64,000 nt of DNA from contig JAKFCU010000112.1 of assembly GCA_036676475.1 (NCBI GenBank), positions 1 to 64,000 of the forward strand, read 5' to 3'. Position 1 is the first letter of the stretch; every line of letters begins with the position of its first letter. A program made the translations under genes and the position numbers. Below the pieces are notes generated by a model that was not told the DNA's origin, made no database searches, and was given only the letters and a program-made list of their open reading frames with translations. Source of the stretch: LC029 sp036676475 (GTDB taxonomy: Bacteria > Bacillota > Bacilli > Aneurinibacillales > RAOX-1). This document shows positions 7,716 through 16,554 of this stretch, piece by piece.

Positions 7716-8771
7716 ATGAAAAGGGTACTCGGTATTTTAGTTCATCAAATTCATGATCCAAACCGGTTTCTTCCATTACACGTTATCGCCCAAGAAGAAG
7801 GCTTCGATGATATGATGGTTTTTACTCCCGAGGATGTGAATTTAGGCAATCAGCTGGTCAAAAGCTATGTGATGCGGGATGGTAGCTGGCAACAGCTCAT
7901 ACTCCCCTTTCCCAGCATCACCTTTGATATCGGGTATTACACAGGTGCATCGAGTGTAAAGGTTAAAAAGCTAAAGAACCATCCCCGGTTTCCTTTTATC
8001 GGATATAGCCTGGGAAACAAGTGGACGATTCAGAAGCACTTGATGTCAGCCAATGCTCTATCTTCTTTTCTTCTTCCAACGGAAATGGCAACCCATGAAA
8101 AGATCATTTTATCCATGGCCAAAGAGCATCAATCTGTAATGATTAAGCCTTTGAACGGTTCAGGGGGAAGAGGCATCCTCCGCCTGAAGCGGCAGCCAAG
8201 TGGATATCAGCTGGGAGAGCACGAGGATAGCTTATCCACGTACTCAGAGCAACAGATTAGAGAAGTGCTTCGCGAGCTGCTCCAAAACCGGAAATACATT
8301 GTACAAAAATGGGTGGATATTCGGGACCAGCATGGTTCCGTATACGATATTCGCGTCTTGATGCAGAAGAACAGCCTAGGTCAATGGCAATTGACAGGAA
8401 TGGGTGTGCGGCAAGGGGAAACGAAGAGAATCACCTCAAATTTAACCGGCGGAGGGCATGCTTATCAGGTATATCCCTTTTTGAAGGAGCAGTTCGGGGA
8501 ACGATCCGCCAAGAATCTGATTAGTCAAATAGAACGAATTGCCTGGTTTATCCCCCGCCACTTGGAGAAGGGATATCACAAGCGTTTAGCCGAGCTGGGA
8601 TTGGACCTTGCTGTGGATCGAGACCAACATATCTGGATTATTGAAGTCAATATTAAACCAGGAAAAACACTATGGCGAAAGATTTCTGACTTTGAAGCGG
8701 ATCGAATGTGTTTGCGTGCCCCCATACAGTATGGCCGGTTTCTTCTGGAGCAAAAGAGGAGGAGGAACTGA
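7716..8771 (+). CDS. YheC/YheD-type ATP-grasp protein, spore-coat associated
   Basis: 351 residues. ATP-grasp features include SVMIKPLNGSGGRGIL (lid and ATP contact), KYIVQKWVDI and the metal-site end WIIEVNIKPG. The family (YheC, YheD, YheA-type) is found in endospore formers and two members are linked to the Bacillus spore coat; the ligated substrates are not known. The inner ATG is chosen because AAGGTGA lies before it and nothing usable lies before the outer one. It ends 20 bases from the convergent phosphodiesterase gene. Confidence 0.8.
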   Translation: MKRVLGILVHQIHDPNRFLPLHVIAQEEGFDDMMVFTPEDVNLGNQLVKSYVMRDGSWQQLILPFPSITFDIGYYTGASSVKVKKLKNHPRFPFIGYSLGNKWTIQKHLMSANALSSFLLPTEMATHEKIILSMAKEHQSVMIKPLNGSGGRGILRLKRQPSGYQLGEHEDSLSTYSEQQIREVLRELLQNRKYIVQKWVDIRDQHGSVYDIRVLMQKNSLGQWQLTGMGVRQGETKRITSNLTGGGHAYQVYPFLKEQFGERSAKNLISQIERIAWFIPRHLEKGYHKRLAELGLDLAVDRDQHIWIIEVNIKPGKTLWRKISDFEADRMCLRAPIQYGRFLLEQKRRRN

Positions 8772-8796
8772 TGGCTGGTGCAGCACGCCATCAGTT
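8766..8796. terminator. Inverted repeat joining two convergent gene ends
   Basis: AACTGATGGC and GCCATCAGTT form a ten-pair perfect stem that contains both stop codon regions of the flanking convergent genes. Neither strand has a strong T run, so this may be a weak shared terminator. Confidence 0.45.
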
Positions 8797-9516
8797 CTCT
8801 GCCCCCCACATCCGTTCCGGATAGTTCGTACATATTTGAATATCTGGATGTAAGTCCATCACTCTTTCGATCATTTGCGGATCATCTACGGTCCAAGCGA
8901 CAATCGTGTACCCTTCCCCCCCGATCATCTCGTGAACCCATTCCTTCGTTAAGTAGGCAAAGGACATCGATAAAATAGAGGCCCCTGCAAACTTCATTTG
9001 CTCCCGAAGCAAAAGGGGCTTCCCATACACAATCAGACCCGTTGGAATTTCAGAGTCCAACTCCCCCACTTTACGTACAACTTCATGATTAAAAGAGGTC
9101 AGGCATACCTCCGATTCCATTCCAACATGGTAAATCAGCTCAAGTACCTTCTTTTCAAGTCCCGGATAAAGCTCCCCCGCCTTTTTCAATTCCAAATTAA
9201 GCTTGCATTTCCCTTTCGCCGCCTTCAGCACATCCTCTAACCGCGGAATTCTCTCCCCAGCGTAAGCAGAGCTGAACCAGCTTCCCGCGTCAAGCTTAGA
9301 TAAGTCAACATAGTCGAATTCTGCTACAAACCCGGTAGCGTTTGTCGTTCGTTCTACGGTAAAATCATGGATAACGATCGGAACTCCATCCTTGGACAGT
9401 TGAACGTCACATTCAATCGCCTGAATTTGAGGTTCGTCAAAACAAAGGTGGAAAGCCGCCATTGTATTCTCAGGAGCCTTTCCTGACCAACCGCGGTGTG
9501 CCATGCAAATATTCAT
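8791..9516 (-). CDS. Glycerophosphodiester phosphodiesterase
   Basis: 241 residues, GDPD family, which cleaves glycerophosphodiesters to glycerol 3-phosphate and an alcohol. The opening AHRGWSGKAPENTMAAF carries the HR..PENT active-site segment and IECDVQLSKDG the metal-binding ExD. The conserved His of IVIHDFTVERTTN is present. No signal peptide, so the enzyme is cytosolic and probably acts on recycled phospholipid head groups. AGGGAGTG precedes the ATG. Confidence 0.9.
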   Translation of the reverse strand: MNICMAHRGWSGKAPENTMAAFHLCFDEPQIQAIECDVQLSKDGVPIVIHDFTVERTTNATGFVAEFDYVDLSKLDAGSWFSSAYAGERIPRLEDVLKAAKGKCKLNLELKKAGELYPGLEKKVLELIYHVGMESEVCLTSFNHEVVRKVGELDSEIPTGLIVYGKPLLLREQMKFAGASILSMSFAYLTKEWVHEMIGGEGYTIVAWTVDDPQMIERVMDLHPDIQICTNYPERMWGAEN

Positions 9517-9580
9517 TTTGAAAACACTCCCTGTTTAGATTCAGATCTATTTTTGTTACTCTTAGTACAGTGATATTTGT

Positions 9581-9681
9581 AAGAAAGCTACTGGCGTAGC
9601 CTTATGCGTATAATACTTGATCTCTAAGTATAAGAAAGCTACTGGCATAGCCTTATGCGTATAATACTTTCCGATAAGTAT
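9581..9681 (+). repeat. Dispersed palindromic repeat, locus A (dimer)
   Basis: Two tandem copies of a roughly 50-base unit. Each starts AAGAAAGCTACTGGC.TAGC and continues CTTATGCGTATAATACTT. Copy 1 ends in GATCTCTAAGTAT and copy 2 in TCCGATAAGTAT. Inside each unit GCTAC/GTAGC and ATACTT/AAGTAT can form small hairpins. It fills most of the gap before the PBP gene. The same dimer with the same spacer occurs at locus B. Confidence 0.85.
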
Positions 9682-9704
9682 AAAGAAACGAGTGAACGCA
9701 CCTT

Positions 9705-11573
9705 ATGAAACAAACCCTTGGATTTCTATCCATCATCTTTTTATTGCTGCTATACTCCCTTTTATCGATGAATCTTGTAAAAGAAGTCAATACATCCCGT
9801 TCCTTAACGAATGAATGGAATCTGCTGATCCAGCCTGAAGATATCCAGCTTCCTACCAATAGCTACTTCTACGATGCCACAGGTCAACTCTTTGAAGAGG
9901 TGATTGGGGAGCAGAACCGGAGATATCTACCTTACAAGGATATTCCTAAACCCTTTATCAATGCGTTCATTGCGACCGAAGATCAATATTTCTTCGATCA
10001 TAAAGGATTTGATCTCTCGGGGATGATCCGTTCCTTCGTGGTGAACTTGAAACAAAATGAGATCGAGCAAGGCGGTAGTACGATTACACAGCAGCTCATC
10101 CGAAATCTTTACTTAAGTAATGAAAAAACGGTGAGTCGTAAGCTAAAAGAGGTGCTGCTGGCCTATCAGCTGGAGAAAAAGCTTTCAAAGGAACAAATAG
10201 TAGAACTGTATGTGAATGCGATTTATTTTCAGCATGGGATATACGGAATTGAAGCAGCCAGTCAATTTTATTTTCAACGTCCAGCCGGTTCTCTCACTCT
10301 GGGTGAGATAGCTTTCCTATCGGCCATTCCGAATAACCCTACTTATTATGACCCGCTGCAGCATTTTGATCATACCAAGCAGCGTCAGCAATGGGTATTA
10401 AAAAGACTTTGGGACACCCGCCAAATTGAGCAAAAGCAGTTCCAGGCAGCGATTCAACAGCCGATCCAGCTTCGCGTTCGCCAGCCCGTCCACCTATTTC
10501 CCGATTACGCTACCTATGTCTATCATGAGTTTACTGAATTGGTAGCGGAACAAGAAGGGTTTCGTAAGCAGCTGGTCCAAGCCTCTGAGCAAGAAAAGAA
10601 AGCGATCCAAGAGAAGCTTGAAAATAGAGTGTATGAGCTGCTATACCAAAAGGGGATTAAGATTCATACAGCCTTGAATCCTACTATTCAAAAGAAAGCC
10701 CATCAAGCCTTGCTTCGTCATGTTCCGCAGAAAGACATCGAAGGCGCCATCACCATCATCAATCATCAGCAGCAGCGGCTTCTCGCACTTGTTGGCGGGA
10801 AAGAGATGCAAAGACGCGGCTTTAATCGGGCCTTTCAAAGCTATCGGCAGCCAGGCTCTACGATTAAGCCCTTGCTCGTTTATGGCCCCTATCTGGACCA
10901 ATATGATGTTTCCATTGGTGCGAAAGTCAATGCCGGCCCCTTTTGCAAAGGACGCTATTGTCCGCAAAACTATGGCGGACGAACCTACGGCACAGTACCT
11001 CTTTCGACCGCTTTAAAGTATTCTTTGAACACAGCCGCCGTTCGTTTATTGGATCAGATGGGGGTAGATACGGGATTTTCCTATTTACAGCGGTTTTCTT
11101 TCTCCAAAGTGAGTGATCATGATCAGCGATTGACAGCTGCTCTTGGTGGCCTGACCTATGGAGTGACCCCTTTTGAATTGACTAATGCTTATACCGTCTT
11201 CGGCAATCAAGGGAACTATGTGCCTGCCCATGCCATTACAAAAGTGACCGATCACAATGGGCAGCTGCTCTACCAATGGAAGCCGCAAACCAGCCGGGTA
11301 TGGAGTGAAAAAACTAATAATCAGATGCGTACCGCACTGCATAAAGTCGTAAAAGAAGGCACCGCAACGGCAGCTAACTTTAACACCTCTTATATAGGAG
11401 GAAAAACAGGGACAACGGATGATGCAAAGGACCTTTGGTTTGTAGGTCTTACCGCAAACTATACGGCAGGGGTTTGGTTAGGATATGATCAACCAAAAAG
11501 CTTGTCTTTAATTGAAAAAAAGCGTCCTCACTTACTGATCTGGAAGGATATCATGGCTCCCCTTGCTAAGTAG
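9705..11573 (+). CDS. Class A penicillin-binding protein (PBP1A/2d type)
   Basis: 622 residues, bifunctional peptidoglycan polymerase. One N-terminal membrane anchor (about 4-22), a GT51 transglycosylase domain with EDQYFFDHKGFD (catalytic Glu92) and GGSTITQQL, then a transpeptidase domain with S385TIK, SLN and K567TG. All catalytic residues are present. It is closest in layout to short Bacillus enzymes such as PbpG/PBP2d, some of which act in sporulation, but that assignment is not certain. The ribosome site is weak, and a dispersed repeat dimer lies just upstream, so the promoter may lie within or before it. Confidence 0.9.
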   Translation: MKQTLGFLSIIFLLLLYSLLSMNLVKEVNTSRSLTNEWNLLIQPEDIQLPTNSYFYDATGQLFEEVIGEQNRRYLPYKDIPKPFINAFIATEDQYFFDHKGFDLSGMIRSFVVNLKQNEIEQGGSTITQQLIRNLYLSNEKTVSRKLKEVLLAYQLEKKLSKEQIVELYVNAIYFQHGIYGIEAASQFYFQRPAGSLTLGEIAFLSAIPNNPTYYDPLQHFDHTKQRQQWVLKRLWDTRQIEQKQFQAAIQQPIQLRVRQPVHLFPDYATYVYHEFTELVAEQEGFRKQLVQASEQEKKAIQEKLENRVYELLYQKGIKIHTALNPTIQKKAHQALLRHVPQKDIEGAITIINHQQQRLLALVGGKEMQRRGFNRAFQSYRQPGSTIKPLLVYGPYLDQYDVSIGAKVNAGPFCKGRYCPQNYGGRTYGTVPLSTALKYSLNTAAVRLLDQMGVDTGFSYLQRFSFSKVSDHDQRLTAALGGLTYGVTPFELTNAYTVFGNQGNYVPAHAITKVTDHNGQLLYQWKPQTSRVWSEKTNNQMRTALHKVVKEGTATAANFNTSYIGGKTGTTDDAKDLWFVGLTANYTAGVWLGYDQPKSLSLIEKKRPHLLIWKDIMAPLAK

Positions 11574-11576
11574 AGA

Positions 11577-12149
11577 TTAAAATCCAATGCTCTTTAAAAT
11601 TACATTGTAAAGCTTCAGCAACACATTCAACACGGCAAAGGAAAACACGGCCCAGAACATCAAGTTCATGATAATCACCCCGACCATTCGAGGTATATTC
11701 AAGCGCTCACTTACTTTATAAACCAATAGGGCAAAGGCGACAAGACCTGCCGCTAAATAGACTCCCCCTAAGAGCAAGATGAACTTCACGCAAAAAACAG
11801 AAATAACAGCAAATCCTAAGTATAGAGTAGAAGCTAGGGGATGTGTAGGGAATGCTTGCCCCAGGTTGTCATTACAAAAGAAAAAAATGGATACCTCCAT
11901 GACCATATTGGCGATCAACTTGATCGCTGAAAAGAACATAAAGTAAAAGAGAAAAAGGGCAAACCAAAGGGTGATCTTAATATATCCCTCAGAAAAGGCC
12001 TCCATAAAGCTCTTGTACAGACCAAATTGGTTAAGCTGATCCATGATGAATAATTCTGCATGAATGGAAAAAGCAGTACTAAACAGAAGAATAGAAAAAA
12101 AAGACAAATAGTGCGTAAAATAACTAATTTTTGACAAGGCCATTCGCAT
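11577..12149 (-). CDS. Five-helix membrane protein, YufK/DUF5366-like
   Basis: 190 residues with about five strongly hydrophobic segments (near 12-30, 55-80, 98-125, 126-145, 158-182) and no recognised catalytic motif. Size and pattern resemble the YufK family of Bacillus (function unknown); this is a by-eye match and could be wrong. It is convergent with the PBP gene, four bases apart, and separated from pepF by a terminator, so it likely has its own promoter near that hairpin. Confidence 0.6.
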   Translation of the reverse strand: MRMALSKISYFTHYLSFFSILLFSTAFSIHAELFIMDQLNQFGLYKSFMEAFSEGYIKITLWFALFLFYFMFFSAIKLIANMVMEVSIFFFCNDNLGQAFPTHPLASTLYLGFAVISVFCVKFILLLGGVYLAAGLVAFALLVYKVSERLNIPRMVGVIIMNLMFWAVFSFAVLNVLLKLYNVILKSIGF

Positions 12150-12157
12150 CCTTCTTT

Positions 12158-12190
12158 ATAAAAGGGCTGGGAGTAATCCAGCCCTTTTCA
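12158..12190. terminator. Terminator after pepF
   Basis: AAAAGGGCTGG and CCAGCCCTTTT form an 11-pair perfect stem with a seven-base loop, ending in T runs on both strands. It closes the pepF transcript two bases from its stop. Confidence 0.85.
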
Positions 12191-12191
12191 T

Positions 12192-13961
12192 TTACGTTAA
12201 AGAAATAAACTTCTCAATATCTTCTTCGATCAGCTTCAAGGAGCTTCTCCAAAATTCAGCTGACCCCACATCGACACCCATAATAGCAGCCACATCTTTG
12301 ATGTTCATTTTTCCCGTGACGGAAAGCAGCCGGTCATACTCCGCAATGAAGGAATCTCCCTTCTTCAGATATTCCGCATAGAGCCCCTTGGCAAACAACA
12401 ATCCGAACGCATAGGGGTAATTGTAGAAATTGTACTCTGCATAATAGTAGTGTGGCTTACAAGTCCACATGTAGGGGTGCAAGTATTCATGATCCAACGC
12501 TTCTCCATAGGCCTGCATTTGGCTTTCAAGCATGATCTGCTTCAATTCGTTTACAGATACAGAGCCATTCACTCTCCGTTTAAACAATTCGCTTTCAAAT
12601 AGAAAGCGGCTGTAAATATCTACAATCACTTGCCCGGAATCGGACAGTTCATTTTCCAGAATGGCAAATGCCTCTTGATTGCTGGCCGTTTTGAGTGCGG
12701 CATTTTTAATAATCGTTTCGCAGAAAATGGAGGCCGTCTCTGCGATCGGCATCGGATAATGACTGTTAAGATATGTTTGCTCATTCAAGCAATGTCCATG
12801 GTAACCATGTCCCAATTCATGAGCTAACGTGGTTACATCGGAAAAGCTGCCGGTAAAATTGGCCAAAATTCGACTTTCTTGGATCGAATGGAGATTGGCG
12901 CAAAAAGCTCCTCCCCGTTTTCCTTCACGAGGCTCTGCATCAATCCAGTTGGCCTCAAAAGCATGCTCGGCGTAATCAGCCAGATTATCGCTATAGGTTC
13001 TAAAGTTGGCGACGATAAAATCGTGGGCTTGCTCATAGGTGTACGTTAAGTTCACCTCTCCCATCGGAGCAAACAACTCATAGAAGGGAAGACCGTTGGT
13101 GTAGCCGAGGAGTTCAGCCTTTTTGCGATAAAAGCGGTGAAAAGCAGGCAGGCTTTCCTTCATGGCCGTTAACATGGCTTCCAGCGTTTCTTGATCCATT
13201 CGTGAATCCAGCAAGGTTTTGTCTAAAGGAGACTCGTAGCCTTTCGCCTTGGCTAGGGTAATGACTTCGCCCTTAATGCCATTTAAAGCAGCTGCCGATG
13301 AGTCTTCGATTTTCTTATAAGCCTTCAACTCTGCCTCATAGGCGGTTTTTCTGATTTCCGGATCAGATTCATAAGCCATATTGCGGACAACCGATAAAGG
13401 AAGTTGCTGATCCTTTCCATCCACCGTTATGTCGACTAGCAGAGTGGATGTCAGCTGTTCCTGCAGTTTAGACCAAGCATTTGAACCGGTATTCTTCATT
13501 TTGGCGATCAAGACTTCTTCCTGCTCGGATAATAAATATCGATTTCCTTTTGCTGCTTCTTCGAGATAATACCGATGCACTTCAAGCTCTTGGCTGCTAG
13601 CGATGAGTTCATCGAGATTTCCCAATGCGCCCAACCACTTTTGGAATTGGACGGATGGCTCTACTAACTCTGTCACTTTCTCCTCTAATTGCTCCGTGAT
13701 TTGCATCGCTTGTTCATTCTTTGCATCTACGCTTAAAGATAATTCCGCGAAACTATGTAAACGGGAAAACAACGCATAAAACTCATTCGTCTGAGATAAA
13801 AATGCGATAATTTTTGCAGACGGTTCATGGTCTGTTGTGAGTTCTCGTTGAGCCCACGCTTTAATCGATTGTATAGCCGTCTGGCAAGCTTGCAAGTCCT
13901 GTTTGAATAGCTCTTCTTCAAATGATCCGTATAAATTGTCCAAGCTCCATCGCATATTCAT
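12192..13961 (-). CDS. pepF: Oligoendopeptidase F
   Basis: 589 residues, M3B zinc metallopeptidase that degrades short peptides in the cytosol. The zinc site is HELGHGYHG with a downstream Glu in the segment AETASIFCE. N-terminal helical domain about 1-190, catalytic domain after that. Length is typical of the Bacillus M3B enzymes. Two ATG codons are possible (M1 and M3); AGGA lies six to twelve bases upstream. Single gene between its own terminator and the divergent fabF. Confidence 0.92.
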   Translation of the reverse strand: MNMRWSLDNLYGSFEEELFKQDLQACQTAIQSIKAWAQRELTTDHEPSAKIIAFLSQTNEFYALFSRLHSFAELSLSVDAKNEQAMQITEQLEEKVTELVEPSVQFQKWLGALGNLDELIASSQELEVHRYYLEEAAKGNRYLLSEQEEVLIAKMKNTGSNAWSKLQEQLTSTLLVDITVDGKDQQLPLSVVRNMAYESDPEIRKTAYEAELKAYKKIEDSSAAALNGIKGEVITLAKAKGYESPLDKTLLDSRMDQETLEAMLTAMKESLPAFHRFYRKKAELLGYTNGLPFYELFAPMGEVNLTYTYEQAHDFIVANFRTYSDNLADYAEHAFEANWIDAEPREGKRGGAFCANLHSIQESRILANFTGSFSDVTTLAHELGHGYHGHCLNEQTYLNSHYPMPIAETASIFCETIIKNAALKTASNQEAFAILENELSDSGQVIVDIYSRFLFESELFKRRVNGSVSVNELKQIMLESQMQAYGEALDHEYLHPYMWTCKPHYYYAEYNFYNYPYAFGLLFAKGLYAEYLKKGDSFIAEYDRLLSVTGKMNIKDVAAIMGVDVGSAEFWRSSLKLIEEDIEKFISLT

Positions 13962-14121
13962 ATGTTCCTAAGTTCACCCCTTCAAACTCCTTTATTTTAC
14001 CATACAATAATAGCCCTTCACCCCTATTAATGGTATGATGAAATGGTATTTGCTATTCTACCATTTACGCCTTTATTTCATCAAACCTATAGATTACAAC
14101 GCTGAAAAGGAGAATGAATCC

Positions 14122-15357
14122 ATGGAGAAAAGACGAGTGGTCGTTACCGGGTTAGGATGTGTAACCCCCTTAGGATTAGATGTTACATCCACGTGGAGCA
14201 ATCTGATTGCAGGTAAATCAGGAATTGGTCCTCTTACGAGAAGAGATGCTTCTAAATTTCCAGCTAAGGTAGCTGGTGAAGTCAAAGATTTTGACATAGC
14301 TGCCTTCATCGATGTTAAAGAGGGCCGCAGAATGGATCGCTTTACCCAGTTTGCTGTTGCTTCCGCTCTTATGGCGGTAAAGGATGCTGGGCTTACCATT
14401 GATGAACAAAACGCTCATCGAGTCGGGGTTTGGATCGGCTCTGGAAACGGCGGAATGGAAACGTATGAAGAACAATTCCGCAACTTTGAAGCGAAGGGCT
14501 ATAAAAGAGTCAGTCCTTTCTTCGTCCCCATGATGATACCCGATATGGCTGCGGGACAAGTCTCGATCGTGCTTGGAGCCAAGGGGATTAATGCCTGTAC
14601 GGTAACTGCCTGTGCCTCAGGTGCGAATTCCATTGGTGATGCTTTTAAAGTTATTCAACGCGGAGCCGCCGATGCCATGATAACAGGAGGATCTGAAGCT
14701 GCCATCACGGATATGTCAATTGCCGGATTTAGCTCGATGAAGGCATTATCCTTTAATGAGGACCCGGAAACCGCTAGCCGACCTTTTGATAAAAATCGAG
14801 ATGGTTTTGTGCTAGGGGAAGGATGTGGAATTTTAATTCTCGAAGAATTGGAGCATGCCTTAAAGCGTGGAGCAAAAATCTATGCTGAAATCATCGGTTA
14901 TGGCGCGACAGGAGATGCCCATCATATTACCGCACCTGCTCCCGATGGGGAAGGCGGAGCCCGGGCTATTCAGCAAGCCCTTGACGATGCGGGGATTCAA
15001 CCAGAAGATGTAGATTACATCAATGCACATGGAACCAGCACTCCGCTCAACGATAAATATGAAACAGCTGCCATTAAAGCAGTATTCGGCGAGCATGCAC
15101 GAAAGGTCGCGATCAGCTCGACAAAATCGATGACTGGACACCTTCTTGGCGCCGCAGGCGGAATTGAAGCTGTCTTTTCGGTCAAGGCGATTGAAGAGGG
15201 CATCATGCCTCCTACGATTCATTACGAGACTCCCGATGAAGAATGCGATCTAGACTATATACCGAATCAAGCAAGAATTGCCGATGTCCGCACAGTCATC
15301 AGCAATTCGTTGGGCTTTGGCGGTCATAATGTTACTCTGGTATTTAGAAAGATGTAA
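14122..15357 (+). CDS. fabF: 3-oxoacyl-[ACP] synthase II
   Basis: 411 residues, elongating condensing enzyme of type II fatty acid synthesis. Catalytic Cys in VTACASGAN, the two His in NAHGTSTP and MTGHLLGAAGG, and the conserved Lys in STKSMTGH are all present. The ATG with AAAAGGAGAATG upstream is used; the in-frame extension has no ribosome site. In Bacillus fabF normally follows fabH; here it stands alone, followed by a terminator. FapR control cannot be judged from the sequence. Confidence 0.95.
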   Translation: MEKRRVVVTGLGCVTPLGLDVTSTWSNLIAGKSGIGPLTRRDASKFPAKVAGEVKDFDIAAFIDVKEGRRMDRFTQFAVASALMAVKDAGLTIDEQNAHRVGVWIGSGNGGMETYEEQFRNFEAKGYKRVSPFFVPMMIPDMAAGQVSIVLGAKGINACTVTACASGANSIGDAFKVIQRGAADAMITGGSEAAITDMSIAGFSSMKALSFNEDPETASRPFDKNRDGFVLGEGCGILILEELEHALKRGAKIYAEIIGYGATGDAHHITAPAPDGEGGARAIQQALDDAGIQPEDVDYINAHGTSTPLNDKYETAAIKAVFGEHARKVAISSTKSMTGHLLGAAGGIEAVFSVKAIEEGIMPPTIHYETPDEECDLDYIPNQARIADVRTVISNSLGFGGHNVTLVFRKM

Positions 15358-15365
15358 TAAGGTGA

Positions 15366-15395
15366 AGCCGGGCGGGGGACCGCCTGGTTCTTTTT
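15366..15395 (+). terminator. fabF terminator
   Basis: AGCCGGGCGG and CCGCCTGGTT pair over ten positions (two G-U) around GGGA and run into CTTTTTC. Confidence 0.85.
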
Positions 15396-15420
15396 CAAGG
15401 GATTTTAGGATTTGTCCGAA

Positions 15421-15500
15421 TTTTGTTCGAATAACTTCTTTTTTTGTTCGAATCAACCTATTTTTTGTTCGAATCTTCTCGTTTTTTGTTCGAATCAATC
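15421..15500. repeat. Tandem 21-base repeat, four units
   Basis: TTTTTTGTTCGAATC with a variable six-base tail recurs with GTTCG starting at 15425, 15446, 15467 and 15488, an exact period of 21. A diverged copy (GTCCGAAT) lies 11 bases before the first. Read on the minus strand without stops it gives heptads of the form LIRTKNE / KIRTKNR. It separates the fabF terminator from the NERD gene. The regular three-base multiple suggests past or present coding constraint. Confidence 0.85.
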
Positions 15501-15536
15501 TATGTTTGCTTCCATTCAAGTTAAGGAGGTATTTAA

Positions 15537-16493
15537 TTGGTTAAAAATCAACGAAAAATTCCAATCCGATTAAACAAAGATCACGCATTACTCCGCCGTC
15601 TCCTTCCCGATCATCAAAAAAAGAAGGAAATCGTGGGGAATATACGAAAATTAAACGCTGGATGGAAAGGAGAAAAAGAATTAGACTATCATCTCAGCTT
15701 TTTGCCGGAAAATGACTTCCTCATTTTCCAAGGTCTTCATCTACCTTTATTCCAAATAGATGCTTTTGTTCTTTGTAGTCACTTTGGGGTAATTATCGAG
15801 TGTAAAAATTGGGCTGGCACTCTTTCCTATGATCCAAGGACCGAACAGATGATTCGCCATTACGATGGAAAAAAGGAGGGCTTTCCTGACCCGCTGCTTC
15901 AGGCCCAACGCCAAAAAATCCAACTTGAAAAATGGTTAACTACCCACAAATTCAAACCCTTTCCTATCTTCTACCTGGCGGCCATTAGTTTCTCCAGCAC
16001 CCTTATTGATTCCTCCGCAAAAAATACCCAACTATTCAACCAACTCATGCTTGCTGAAAAAATCCCGTATAAAATCATGCAATTAAAAGAACAACAGCAA
16101 AACCAAACGCCTCTTTCTGCGTACCAACTAAACAAGATCAGTGAACTCTTCCTGCTCCATAATTCCCCTCCACTTATTGATATTCTTGATTTCTATCAAC
16201 TCCAGCCCAAAGATTTACTCATCGGTGTTCCCTGTCCAATATGCTCTCCTTGTCCTATGAAGCGTGTCCACGGTGGTTGGCGGTGTGACCGCTGCCATCA
16301 CTTTGCCAAGCAAGCCCATGAACAAGTCATTCTCGATGACCTGCTTATCTATCGGCAGATGACTAATGTAGATTTTCAAAGAACCCTATCTCTTCCCTCT
16401 GCCTATACCGTTTATCGATTGCTAGCACCTATGAACCTGCCCTTCATAGGGAAATCTAAAAACAGAATCTATTTCTCCCCAGATCAAGATTAA
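15537..16493 (+). CDS. NERD-domain protein with C-terminal zinc ribbon
   Basis: 318 residues. A nuclease-related (NERD) domain spans about 35-160: GWKGEKELDYHL, QIDAFVLCSHFGVIIECKNWAG and the later region carry the restriction-endonuclease-like D...E.K core. Residues near 235-260 form a zinc ribbon (CPICSPCPMK...WRCDRC). The family's substrate is unknown; NERD proteins are thought to handle DNA. TTG is the start because AAGGAGGT lies seven bases before it. The last 60 residues may be a small DNA-binding domain. It stands between the 21-base repeats and thiN and shows no defence-gene neighbours. Confidence 0.8.
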   Translation: MVKNQRKIPIRLNKDHALLRRLLPDHQKKKEIVGNIRKLNAGWKGEKELDYHLSFLPENDFLIFQGLHLPLFQIDAFVLCSHFGVIIECKNWAGTLSYDPRTEQMIRHYDGKKEGFPDPLLQAQRQKIQLEKWLTTHKFKPFPIFYLAAISFSSTLIDSSAKNTQLFNQLMLAEKIPYKIMQLKEQQQNQTPLSAYQLNKISELFLLHNSPPLIDILDFYQLQPKDLLIGVPCPICSPCPMKRVHGGWRCDRCHHFAKQAHEQVILDDLLIYRQMTNVDFQRTLSLPSAYTVYRLLAPMNLPFIGKSKNRIYFSPDQD

Positions 16494-16554
16494 ATTTTCT
16501 TATCCTACAAAGACGTGTATACTATTTACCAGATCAACTATGGGAGGATCAACC

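Noticed and set aside
14218..14559. Minus-strand frames inside fabF
   Set aside because: fabF is intact with all catalytic residues; opposite frames are shadows.
15421..15500. CRISPR array
   Set aside because: Units are 21 bases with only about six variable bases between them and no cas genes; it is a simple tandem repeat.
15250..15519. Minus-strand 89-codon frame through the 21-base repeats
   Set aside because: No ribosome site was seen and it continues antisense into fabF; kept only as a property of the repeat, not as a gene.
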